This document shows, piece by piece, positions 1-6,262 of a stretch of DNA of 8,393 nucleotides. Positions within the stretch are counted from its first letter, which is position 1. Each line of letters starts with the position of its first letter. Source of the stretch: JAFGKM01 sp964403465. Lineage in GTDB: Bacteria; Ratteibacteria; UBA8468; B48-G9; JAFGKM01. The notes beneath the pieces are model-generated. The model was not told where the DNA came from. It did no database searches and worked only from the letters and a program-made list of their open reading frames with translations. The translations under genes and the position numbers were made by a program. The stretch covers positions 1 through 8,393 of the forward strand of contig CAYOFY010000068.1 of the NCBI GenBank assembly GCA_964403465.1, read 5' to 3'.

Positions 1-1830
1 CAGTTCAACATAGATGCCGCCCAAACCGAACATGAGCAGGTGGCCGAACTGCGGGTCCCTGTTCACTCCGACGATAACCTCCGTCCCGCCGGATATGAGC
101 GGCTGGATCTGGACTCCTTCAATCGCCGCATCCTTCTTATATTTTTTGGCCGATTCCACTATGTCCTTAAAGCCTTTTTCAATCTCTCCGGCGGAAGAAA
201 GCCCAACTTTTACCCCGCCTGCCTCGGTCTTGTGCAGAATGTCGGGAGAGACCAGTTTCATGACGACAGCGCCGCCGGTCTTTTTGAAATACCTGACGCA
301 TTCCGCCGCATCCCTTGCGAGAAAGGACTCCACGGTTCTTATGCCGTAGGAAGAGAGAATCTCCCTGCCCTCTATGTCGCCGGCGGTTGTCCTGCCGGAT
401 TTTCTTATCCGGTCTATTATGCCCGCGACCGTTTTCCTGTCAGCGTCAAAATTTATTACCCTTCCCTTGTTCTTATCAACCCATCTCCTGTAACCGAGCA
501 TGCCCTTCAATGCGGTAACCGCCCTTTCGGGGAAGGGATAATTGGGTATGCCGTTTTTCATCAGGATGTCAACGCCCTCGTTGATTCTCTTGCCTCCCAT
601 GAAACATCCCAGGACAGGCTTCTTGTGCATCCCCGATTTTTGTACGATTACTTCCGCAGTTTCCGGGATCTGGGTTATGACCTGCGGGGTTAATATTGAA
701 ATGACGCCATCAACGCTTTTTTCCGAGAGGACTATATCAAGGGCCTTTCCGTACTTGTCAGCCAGCGCATCGCCGAGTACGTCCACGGGGTTGTTCACGT
801 TTGCGGCTGGAGAGAGGAACCCTCTCAGAGATTCCCTTGTTTTGTCGGACAGGACCGCCGGCGCAAGCCCCTGGGATTCTATCGCGTCCACGGCCATGAC
901 CGCCGGGCCTCCGGCGTTGGTCACGATGGCCGTTGCTTCGCCTTTCGGCGCCGGCTGGCATGCGAACGCAACAGCATAATCAAAAAGTTCCTGCACTGAA
1001 TTGGCCCGTATGACTCCGGCCTGCTGCAGTGCCGCGCTGTAAGCGTTGTCGGAACCGGCAAGGCTGCCGGTATGCGATGAAACCGCCTTGCTCCCGGCAG
1101 AGGTCTTGCCTGACTTCACCATTATTATTGGTTTTCTGGCAGAGACCTCCCTTGCCTTTTCAATGAATTTTTTCCCGTCCGTCAGTCCTTCCAGATAGAG
1201 AAGGATGACGTTTGTTTCCGGGTCGTCTCCGAATTCTTCAACAAGGTCTGTTTCCGAAACGTCGGCCATGTTGCCGAAACTGACGAATTTGGAAAGCCCG
1301 ATGTTTTCCTTGGCCGCCCAGTCAAGGACAGCGGTGCCAAGTGCACCGGACTGGGTTATGAAGGATATCTTGCCTTTCGGCGGAGGCTCAAATGCGAAGG
1401 ACGCATTAAGGTTATTCACCACATCAATCACTCCCAGGCAGTTGGGCCCTATCATCCGCATCCCGTGTTTTCTTACTATCTCCTGGAGGGATTCTTCCGT
1501 TTTCCTGCCTTCTTCGCCTGCCTCCTTGAAACCGGCGCTTATCACGATCAGCCCCTTGACGCCTTTCTTACCGCATTCTTCCGCAATCTGGGGCACGTAC
1601 TTTGAGGGTATGACCACTATGACAAGTTCGGGGTTTTCCGGTATCCCGGATACGTTCTTGTAGGTCTTCAGTCCGAGGATGTTTTCTTCGGCGGTCGGGT
1701 TGACGGGATAGAGCTTGCCCTTGTACCCGCCGTCCATCAGGTTTTTCAAAATCTTGTAGCCCAGTTTCTCGGGACTTCTTGACGCGCCGACCAGGGCGAT
1801 GCTTTCGGGTGTGAAAAAAAATCTTAACAT
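1..1830 (-). CDS. ADP-forming acetate/acyl-CoA ligase, fused alpha-beta, C-terminus cut by window edge
   Basis: This enzyme interconverts acyl-CoA + ADP + Pi with acid + CoA + ATP in the cytoplasm, a way to harvest ATP from acetyl-CoA in fermenting or anaerobic cells. The reverse strand is open for 610 codons from an ATG at 1830 and runs off base 1. Visible in order: a CoA-binding Rossmann domain starting near residue 11 (IALVGASRSPEKLGYKIL); a ligase loop TQSGALG near 159-165; the phosphohistidine motif SSHTGSLAGSD with His253; a second CoA-ligase domain near 300-440; and the start of the ATP-grasp beta part (VVMKLVSPDILHKTEAGGV, His533 in the place of the second phosphohistidine). It ends at FGLGGIYVEL, so about 90-100 residues of a typical ~700 should lie to the left. 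AAAGGAG lies 7 bases before the ATG. It is divergent from tyrS. Both key histidines are present, so it is probably active. Acetate as the preferred substrate is not proven; propionyl, aryl or branched acids are possible. Confidence 0.93.
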   Translation of the reverse strand, partial: MLRFFFTPESIALVGASRSPEKLGYKILKNLMDGGYKGKLYPVNPTAEENILGLKTYKNVSGIPENPELVIVVIPSKYVPQIAEECGKKGVKGLIVISAGFKEAGEEGRKTEESLQEIVRKHGMRMIGPNCLGVIDVVNNLNASFAFEPPPKGKISFITQSGALGTAVLDWAAKENIGLSKFVSFGNMADVSETDLVEEFGDDPETNVILLYLEGLTDGKKFIEKAREVSARKPIIMVKSGKTSAGSKAVSSHTGSLAGSDNAYSAALQQAGVIRANSVQELFDYAVAFACQPAPKGEATAIVTNAGGPAVMAVDAIESQGLAPAVLSDKTRESLRGFLSPAANVNNPVDVLGDALADKYGKALDIVLSEKSVDGVISILTPQVITQIPETAEVIVQKSGMHKKPVLGCFMGGKRINEGVDILMKNGIPNYPFPERAVTALKGMLGYRRWVDKNKGRVINFDADRKTVAGIIDRIRKSGRTTAGDIEGREILSSYGIRTVESFLARDAAECVRYFKKTGGAVVMKLVSPDILHKTEAGGVKVGLSSAGEIEKGFKDIVESAKKYKKDAAIEGVQIQPLISGGTEVIVGVNRDPQFGHLLMFGLGGIYVEL

Positions 1831-1837
1831 AACGGAC

Positions 1838-1844
1838 TCCTTTC
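1838..1844 (-). promoter_or_regulatory. Ribosome binding site of the acyl-CoA ligase
   Basis: Reverse-strand AAAGGAG lies 7 bases upstream of the ATG at 1830. It fixes the start at the residue that begins the CoA-binding domain (MLRFFFTPES). Confidence 0.8.
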
Positions 1845-1861
1845 TGTTGAACCGACGCATT

Positions 1862-1945
1862 TTTGTCATCGCGAGGAATGTCTTTTATGACGAAGCAATC
1901 TCTGAGATTGCCACGCCCCGGTAAATCGGGTCTCGCAATGACAAA
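1862..1945. repeat. Imperfect palindromic intergenic repeat (GTCAT-GCGAGG / GCAATCTC type)
   Basis: The outer arms pair TTTGTCATCGCGAGG (1862-1876) with TCTCGCAATGACAAA (1931-1945), nearly perfectly. In the left half sits an exact 8-bp inverted repeat, GCAATCTC (1895-1902), T, GAGATTGC (1904-1911). A small CCCG...CGGG hairpin lies at 1917-1930. From memory, this wording (GTCATTGCGAGG, GACGAAGCAATCTC, CTCGCAATGAC) is a dispersed MITE/REP-like element common in several environmental bacterial lineages. It encodes nothing. It lies in the predicted 5' leader of the acyl-CoA ligase, so its transcript could fold in front of that gene. Confidence 0.75.
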
Positions 1946-1968
1946 CGTTGAGGAGTTATTTACTGCAA

Positions 1969-1997
1969 ACTATAATAAAGTATTCTAAATGAAACAA
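1969..1997 (-). promoter_or_regulatory. Possible sigma-70 promoter for the acyl-CoA ligase
   Basis: On the reverse strand, TTGTTT (1997-1992) and TATAGT (1974-1969) are separated by 17 bases. The -10 matches consensus at 5 of 6 positions and the -35 at only 3 of 6. The start of transcription would be near 1962, giving a leader of about 130 bases that contains the palindromic repeat. The stretch is AT-rich and several other -10-like hexamers exist, so this call is tentative. Confidence 0.4.
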
Positions 1998-1998
1998 A

Positions 1999-2018
1999 AA
2001 GTCAAAAAATCTTGACTT
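1999..2018. repeat. 7-bp inverted repeat overlapping the tyrS -35 box
   Basis: AAGTCAA (1999-2005) and TTGACTT (2012-2018) are exact inverted copies six bases apart. The right arm contains the tyrS -35 hexamer. It could be an operator, or chance in AT-rich sequence. Confidence 0.35.
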
Positions 2019-2040
2019 ATGCTTTTCGAGCAAGTAAAAT
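2012..2040 (+). promoter_or_regulatory. Near-consensus sigma-70 promoter of tyrS
   Basis: TTGACT (2012-2017) and TAAAAT (2035-2040) each match consensus at 5 of 6 positions, with an ideal 17-base spacer. Transcription should begin near 2047-2048, only 3-4 bases before the ATG at 2051. The -35 box coincides with an in-frame TTG at 2012 that would otherwise look like an upstream start. The promoter therefore argues against that start. Confidence 0.72.
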
Positions 2041-2050
2041 TGGACTTACC

Positions 2051-3259
2051 ATGAACGAGACGGAGAAGCAGTTAAGCGTCATCAGGAGAAACACCGCGGA
2101 GATAATAGAAGAGCAGGAGTTAAAGGAAAAGATAGAAAAGTCGCTTTCAAGAAACATCCCGCTCAAGGTTAAATACGGCATTGACCCCACCGCGCCCGAG
2201 ATACATCTCGGGCACACCGTTCCCATAAAGAAACTCAGGGATTTCCAGGACCTCGGGCACAGGATACTGTTTCTCATAGGCGATTTTACCGCAAGGATAG
2301 GGGACCCCACCGGCAGGAACGAAACCAGGCCCATACTCTCGGTGGAACAGATACAATCCAACCTTTCAAGGTACAGGGAACAGGTGGGAAGGATTCTTGA
2401 CCTTTCAAAGACGGAATTTGTTTATAACTCAGGGTGGCTGTCAAGACTCAGCCTTGAGGAGATCATAAGACTGACCTCTGTTTTTACCATCGCGCAGATC
2501 CTGGAAAGGGAGGATTTTTCACGGAGATACAGGGCTGGCAGGCCGATATGCCTCCAGGAGTTTCTGTACCCCCTTCTGCAGGGGTACGATTCGTATGCCC
2601 TGAACGCGGACGTGGAGATAGGCGCCACCGAGCAGAAGTTTAACCTGCTTGCCGGCAGGACGATACAGGAAGCGTTCGGGCAGGACAAGCAGGCCGTGAT
2701 AACGATGCCGATCCTGGTTGGCACGGACGGCAGCAGGAAGATGAGCAAGACATACGATAACCATATCCCCATAGAGATCCCGGCGGCCGAGATGTTCGGG
2801 AAGGTGATGTCAATCCCGGACGGCGCCATGGAGGAGTACTTCCGCCTGCTGACCGGAGTTGCGGAAAAGGAATTCAAAGAGGCCGTGAAAAATAATCCCA
2901 GGCAGGCAAAAGGCATGCTTGCCAGGGAGATAGTGAAAGGTTATTTTGGAGATGATGCCGCTCTTGAGTCAGAAAGAGAATTTGAAAGGATATTCAGGGA
3001 AAAACAGGCGCCCGCGGATCTGCCTGAATTCTCCGTGGGAGGAAATCTTCTGGATTCCGCCGGAACCGCCTCAGTGATTGACATCATTGTTGAGTCGCAC
3101 CTTCTTTCTTCAAGGTCGGAGGCAAGAAGGATGGTTATACAGAAAGCTGTAAAACTGGACAGTCAGACGATAGGCGACCCTTCAGCCCGCATAACCGTCA
3201 AGGACGGGCAGGTGTTGAAGGTCGGCAAAAGAAAATTCCTTAAACTGACAACGAAATGA
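2051..3259 (+). CDS. tyrS: Tyrosyl-tRNA synthetase (TyrS/TyrZ-type)
   Basis: This class I aminoacyl-tRNA synthetase activates tyrosine with ATP and loads it onto tRNA-Tyr in the cytoplasm. From ATG 2051 it is 402 residues, a usual length for the second bacterial TyrRS group. Visible motifs are the tyrosine-pocket start KYGIDPTAPEIHLGH with the HIGH-equivalent HLGH at 52-55, FLIGDFTARIGDPTG near 75-88, the tyrosine-site stretch LYPLLQGYDS near 172-181, VEIGATEQKFN near 188-197, and the KMSKT loop at 230-234. A C-terminal S4-type RNA-binding domain spans about 338-400. The frame stays open back to TTG 2012, but those 13 codons overlap the promoter and add nonconserved residues, so ATG 2051 is chosen. 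No Shine-Dalgarno is seen, which fits a leaderless message. It is complete, with no defects seen. Confidence 0.96.
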   Translation: MNETEKQLSVIRRNTAEIIEEQELKEKIEKSLSRNIPLKVKYGIDPTAPEIHLGHTVPIKKLRDFQDLGHRILFLIGDFTARIGDPTGRNETRPILSVEQIQSNLSRYREQVGRILDLSKTEFVYNSGWLSRLSLEEIIRLTSVFTIAQILEREDFSRRYRAGRPICLQEFLYPLLQGYDSYALNADVEIGATEQKFNLLAGRTIQEAFGQDKQAVITMPILVGTDGSRKMSKTYDNHIPIEIPAAEMFGKVMSIPDGAMEEYFRLLTGVAEKEFKEAVKNNPRQAKGMLAREIVKGYFGDDAALESEREFERIFREKQAPADLPEFSVGGNLLDSAGTASVIDIIVESHLLSSRSEARRMVIQKAVKLDSQTIGDPSARITVKDGQVLKVGKRKFLKLTTK

Positions 3260-3297
3260 TATCTCCGCCTCAAATAGCGTGCGATCTGTTGCACAAA

Positions 3298-3358
3298 TGT
3301 AGCGGTGCAATTTATTGCACGGTTTTAAAACTGTCGCGGCATGAATGCTATCGCTACA
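3298..3358. repeat. 61-bp palindromic intergenic repeat with TGTAGCG termini
   Basis: Terminal inverted repeats TGTAGCG (3298-3304) and CGCTACA (3352-3358) enclose an exact 7-bp hairpin, GTGCAAT-TT-ATTGCAC (3305-3320), a central palindrome GTTTTAAAAC (3322-3331), and a right half that partly mirrors the left. The layout resembles small non-autonomous mobile elements whose ends read TGTAG followed by an AATTCATT-like core. It lies between the tyrS stop and the next operon. No U-run follows a stem, so it is not a classical terminator. It differs from the repeat at 1862-1945. Confidence 0.65.
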
Positions 3359-3390
3359 AAATGTTATCTTATTATGGGTAAAAAAAGGCA

Positions 3391-3396
3391 GGAGAG
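3391..3396 (+). promoter_or_regulatory. Ribosome binding site of the class II aldolase
   Basis: GGAGAG lies 6 bases before the ATG at 3403. No convincing promoter pair was seen upstream: a TATTAT at 3370-3375 lacks a good -35. Confidence 0.6.
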
Positions 3397-3402
3397 CAGC
3401 CA

Positions 3403-4062
3403 ATGGAAAAGAAGACAAGAGAACAGTTGAGCCAATACGGAAAGAAACTTGTGGAAAAGGGGCTTGTCGCAGGTCCCGGGGGAAACATAAGCGCAAGGGA
3501 CAGAGAATATGTTTTCCTTTCTCCGAGCGGCTTTTTCCTGGATGAGATAGAGGAGAAGGACTGGGTGAAAGTGAACCTTAATACAGGGAAGGTTTACGGG
3601 GACCTGAGGCCCACGTGTGAGACGTCAATGCACCTTGGCATCTATCTGGAAAGGAAAGAGGTAAGGGCAGTGATACATACCCATCCTCCGATAACCGTCG
3701 GGCTGATATCAGCGGGGGTAAGGTTCAAGCCGGTTTTCCCGGACTACGTGGCGCTGCTCGGCAGGGAAATTCCCATGGTTGATTACGTGGTGCCCGCGGG
3801 AGAGAAGATAAGGAAAGCGGTGGTGGAGAAGATAAGGAGGTACAATACGGTTCTCCTGAAAAACCATGGAGTGGTCTGCGCGGGCGAGACCTTGAAGGAG
3901 GCCTTTGTGAAGAGCTGGCTTGTTGAGGAGGCCGCAAAGACGATATTCGTCGGTAAGGTTGCCGGAAATCTGAAGTGCCTGAACCTGCGCGAGATTGAAG
4001 ACGTGGAGAACCTTGAGGCCGAGGATTACAGGAAAGCCCTCCTGAAGAAAAAGAACGATTGA
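3403..4062 (+). CDS. Class II (zinc) sugar-phosphate aldolase, FucA/AraD-like
   Basis: This cytoplasmic metal-dependent aldolase belongs to the aldolase II/adducin family. It probably cleaves a ketose 1-phosphate into dihydroxyacetone phosphate and a short aldehyde. The 219 residues match the single-domain family length. Visible: GPGGNIS (24-30) and LSPSG (39-43), the phosphate-binding loops; CETSMH with Glu73, the catalytic acid/base position; HTHP with His92 and His94; and KNHGVV with His155. These four residues carry the same numbers as in E. coli L-fuculose-1-phosphate aldolase (from memory). Tyr115 and Tyr209 lie near its functional tyrosines. The gene starts the five-gene run, 13 bases ahead of the next start. 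Substrates could be fuculose, rhamnulose, 5-deoxyribulose or 5-methylthioribulose 1-phosphate; sequence alone does not decide. A dehydrogenase normally fused to such an aldolase is encoded separately at the end of the operon. Confidence 0.9.
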   Translation: MEKKTREQLSQYGKKLVEKGLVAGPGGNISARDREYVFLSPSGFFLDEIEEKDWVKVNLNTGKVYGDLRPTCETSMHLGIYLERKEVRAVIHTHPPITVGLISAGVRFKPVFPDYVALLGREIPMVDYVVPAGEKIRKAVVEKIRRYNTVLLKNHGVVCAGETLKEAFVKSWLVEEAAKTIFVGKVAGNLKCLNLREIEDVENLEAEDYRKALLKKKND

Positions 4063-4063
4063 C

Positions 4064-4068
4064 AGGAG
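4064..4068 (+). promoter_or_regulatory. Ribosome binding site of the M19-like gene
   Basis: AGGAG begins 2 bases after the aldolase stop and 7 bases before ATG 4076, which supports translation from the same message. Confidence 0.7.
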
Positions 4069-4075
4069 AACAACC

Positions 4076-5341
4076 ATGAACCACAGGATAAACAGACAGG
4101 CATGGGATGCCTGCATGGCTGCCCTCAAACCTACAAGAAAACAACTTGAACACGGCCTTGGACTGCATGCCGAATCCGTTGTCGTTGACGCTTACGGTCT
4201 GGGTATCTATGCACGGCCGTCCCGCAAAGGAGCCCTGGATATACTGAATACCCTCGAACTGAAGATGAAAGAGGGAGCATCAGTGCGGGAACTGATAGAT
4301 TTCCAGGTAGAGATGGGGCAGATAATAAACATCACGGACGGAGAGGCGTGGAAAGACTACCTGAATACATGGGAATCCTCGGGCGTTACATGCATTTTCC
4401 AGAACGCCGGAGAGGAAAGCCAGAACCCGTTGCGTATCATAAGGAGACTTGCGAGGCATACTCTCATAACAGACCTGAAAAAGGAATTCGTTTTCAAGGC
4501 GGCATCTCCGCAGGATATGAGGAATGCCAAGAAAGAGAACAAACACTGTCTTTATCTTTCCGCGAACGGGGTTCCCCTTGTCCAGAAGTGGGAGGCGGCT
4601 GAGAACGAACTGGATTTCATACATCTTTTCTTCCAGATGGGAATAAGAATGATGCATCTTACCTACAACCGCAGGAATATGCTGGGCGATGGCTGTGGCG
4701 AAAAGGCAAATGCCGGACTGAGCGACTTCGGCAGGATGGCAATCAGGGAAATGAACAGGGTCGGGGTTATTGTTGATATTGCGCATTCCGGCTGGAAGAC
4801 AAGCAGTGAGGCGGCCGAAGTCTCTTCCAGGCCAGTTGTCGCAAGCCACTCTGCCTGCGCTTCCCTCAACATGCACTACAGGTGCAAAACTGACCAGGTG
4901 ATAAGATCCATTGCCGACAGCGGTGGCTATATCGGCATATGCTGTTATGACAGGTTTCTCGGGCAGGATGGCGGGATAAATGCGCTTATGAACCATATAG
5001 ACTATGCCGCAAAAAAGTTCGGTGCGGACCACGTTGCAATAGGGACAGACCGCTGTTCATACGGCTGCAGGAAGTTGACGGAGAAAGAAAAAGTCCCCCA
5101 ATTCATTTTTCCGAAAATGAAACCTGCCTGGGAATCCCTCTGGCCTGAAGTCAAGGTTTCCAGGGCCTCGTTGAAGCAGTTTGAAAAATCAGCCGCCACA
5201 ATTGAATGGACAAACTGGCCCCTCTTTACTGTGGGGCTGGTTCAGAAAGGATATCCGGATTCGGATATCCGGAAGATTATCGGCGGCAACGTCTTGAGGG
5301 TTGCGGAAGCAAACCTGGCAGGCCTGCCCTATATCAGATAA
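4076..5341 (+). CDS. Membrane dipeptidase (peptidase M19)-like amidohydrolase, divergent metal site
   Basis: This 421-residue protein has the TIM-barrel layout of renal-dipeptidase-type amidohydrolases. Recognisable M19 parts are GIRMMHLTYNRRN (189-201), VDIAHSG with His237, VASHSA with His258, the RSIADSGGYIGI strand (277-288), AIGTD with Asp325, and GGNVLRV (403-409). Unusually, the N-terminal DxHxD metal motif reads D38-A-Y40-G-L42, so both usual ligands are replaced. The bridging glutamate of the IEGG region is not apparent in YLSANGVP (160-167). His31, Glu33 or Asp38 might compensate, but that is speculation. The sequence is otherwise intact with no stop or frameshift, so it is probably a distinct subfamily rather than a decayed gene. 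No signal peptide or membrane helix is visible, so it is likely cytoplasmic. It might be a hydrolase with altered metal content, or a lyase or isomerase on an operon metabolite. Its substrate is unknown and dipeptidase activity should not be assumed. Confidence 0.82.
   Translation: MNHRINRQAWDACMAALKPTRKQLEHGLGLHAESVVVDAYGLGIYARPSRKGALDILNTLELKMKEGASVRELIDFQVEMGQIINITDGEAWKDYLNTWESSGVTCIFQNAGEESQNPLRIIRRLARHTLITDLKKEFVFKAASPQDMRNAKKENKHCLYLSANGVPLVQKWEAAENELDFIHLFFQMGIRMMHLTYNRRNMLGDGCGEKANAGLSDFGRMAIREMNRVGVIVDIAHSGWKTSSEAAEVSSRPVVASHSACASLNMHYRCKTDQVIRSIADSGGYIGICCYDRFLGQDGGINALMNHIDYAAKKFGADHVAIGTDRCSYGCRKLTEKEKVPQFIFPKMKPAWESLWPEVKVSRASLKQFEKSAATIEWTNWPLFTVGLVQKGYPDSDIRKIIGGNVLRVAEANLAGLPYIR
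5249..5270 (+). repeat. Perfect 9-bp stem-loop inside the M19-like gene
   Basis: GGATATCCG (5249-5257) and CGGATATCC (5262-5270) are exact inverted copies around a GATT loop, about 70 bases before the gene's stop. The core also forms a direct repeat, GGATATCCGG, at 5249 and 5263. The bases encode YPDSDI, so it may be a coding coincidence. No T-run follows, so it is not a terminator. Confidence 0.4.
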
Positions 5342-5347
5342 ATTATC

Positions 5348-6208
5348 ATGAATTCCTGGCAAGTGAGGGAAAGAGAATTAAAGATTGAAAGATTCTTGCT
5401 GATGGGGGTACTCAATATTACGCCGGATTCCTTTTATTCCGGTTCCAGGTATCCTGATTTTGAGAAGGCGGCTGAACGTGCGAAGGAGATGGTTGAAGAA
5501 GGGGCGGATATCATAGATATTGGCGGCGAGTCAACCCGTCCCGGAAGCCAGAAGATTTCCATGGATGAGGAGATAGAAAGGGTCGTCCCACTGATAAAAA
5601 TTCTTTCTGACGAAACCGACATTCCCGTCTCCTGCGATACCTGCAAACACAAAGTGGCGGAGAAAGCCCTTGAAGCGGGCGCATCTGTCATTAACGATAT
5701 CTCCGCATTCTCAATGGACTCAAAACTCTTTGATGTGGTGAAAAATTCAGGATGCGGATACGTTCTGATGCACATGCTGGGTACGCCTGCGGACATGCAG
5801 AAAGCGCCTTTTTATAAAGATGCGGTCTCTGAAATCTATAATTTCCTGGATGAAAAACTGAAAAAGATGGAAGACAGTGGAGTCAGTCCGGAGAACATTG
5901 TCATTGACCCTGGAATCGGATTCGGCAAGAGGTTGGAAGACAATCTTGCACTACTGAATAAACTTGAACGGTTCACAGAATTAGGCAGGCCCCTGCTTAT
6001 CGGCACATCAAGAAAATCTTTCATAGGCAAACTACTGAGCGACCTGCCTGCGGAAGAGCGCCTGGAAGGTTCTGTCGCCTCCGCGGTGCTCGCATATTCA
6101 AAAGGCGCCTCAATCTTCAGGGTTCACGATGTAAAGGAAACATCGCGTGCCCTTGCAGTGGCAGATGCGATTTTGCACTTTGACAGGATAAAAACAGAAA
6201 AAATCTGA
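5348..6208 (+). CDS. folP: Dihydropteroate synthase
   Basis: It condenses p-aminobenzoate with 6-hydroxymethyl-7,8-dihydropterin diphosphate to dihydropteroate in folate synthesis, and is the sulfonamide target. The 286-residue TIM barrel shows the family motifs in order: MGVLNITPDSF (19-29), DIGGESTRPGS (57-67), the pterin-site Asp in SCDTCK (95-100), INDISA (115-120), MHMLGTPADMQ (141-151), VIDPGIGFGK (185-194), GTSRKSF (219-225) and RVHDV (258-262). Small departures are Leu in the MHM-x-GTP loop, where a basic residue is common, and Cys in DTCK, where Tyr is common. The start ATG 5348 lies 6 bases after the previous stop and has no clear Shine-Dalgarno, so translation is probably coupled to the upstream gene. 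A GTG at 5363 or ATG at 5402 are less likely alternatives. No other folate gene lies in the window. A non-folate pterin role is possible but nothing in the sequence demands it. Confidence 0.93.
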   Translation: MNSWQVRERELKIERFLLMGVLNITPDSFYSGSRYPDFEKAAERAKEMVEEGADIIDIGGESTRPGSQKISMDEEIERVVPLIKILSDETDIPVSCDTCKHKVAEKALEAGASVINDISAFSMDSKLFDVVKNSGCGYVLMHMLGTPADMQKAPFYKDAVSEIYNFLDEKLKKMEDSGVSPENIVIDPGIGFGKRLEDNLALLNKLERFTELGRPLLIGTSRKSFIGKLLSDLPAEERLEGSVASAVLAYSKGASIFRVHDVKETSRALAVADAILHFDRIKTEKI

Positions 6209-6249
6209 ACCCCTCACTTGGAAAGCTCAGTATGTCAGAATTCGGGATA

Positions 6250-6256
6250 AAGGAGG
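6250..6256 (+). promoter_or_regulatory. Strong ribosome binding site that decides the lsrF-like start
   Basis: AAGGAGG directly abuts an ATG at 6257 and lies 6 bases before a second in-frame ATG at 6263. A start at 6257 would leave no spacer, so 6263 is the better start. The unusually strong site, after a 48-54 base gap, suggests this gene is translated independently and more strongly than its neighbours. Confidence 0.75.
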
Positions 6257-6262
6257 ATGACA

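Noticed and set aside
14..1663. Several plus-strand open frames of 67-217 codons over the left 1.7 kb.
   Set aside because: They lie antisense to the 610-codon acyl-CoA ligase frame, show no recognisable motifs, and have compositions rich in Ser, Pro and Arg typical of shadow frames.
2012..2050. TTG start for tyrS adding 13 residues.
   Set aside because: The TTG is part of the -35 hexamer, the predicted transcript starts downstream of it, and the added residues do not belong to the TyrRS fold.
1831..2050. CRISPR repeat, T-box or riboswitch in the divergent intergenic region.
   Set aside because: There are no regularly spaced direct repeats, no T-box consensus and no recognised aptamer. The structure is explained by the palindromic repeat and two promoters.
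3298..3358. Rho-independent terminator after tyrS.
   Set aside because: Strong inverted repeats are present but no T-run follows any stem, and the TGTAGCG terminal arms fit a small repeat element better.
4280..5032. A 250-codon reverse-strand frame within the M19-like gene.
   Set aside because: It is fully antisense to a gene with clear family motifs and has no Shine-Dalgarno or recognisable domain.
6257..6262. ATG at 6257 as the start of the lsrF-like gene.
   Set aside because: It directly abuts the AAGGAGG site with no spacer. ATG 6263 has a 6-base spacer and gives residue numbers that match E. coli LsrF.
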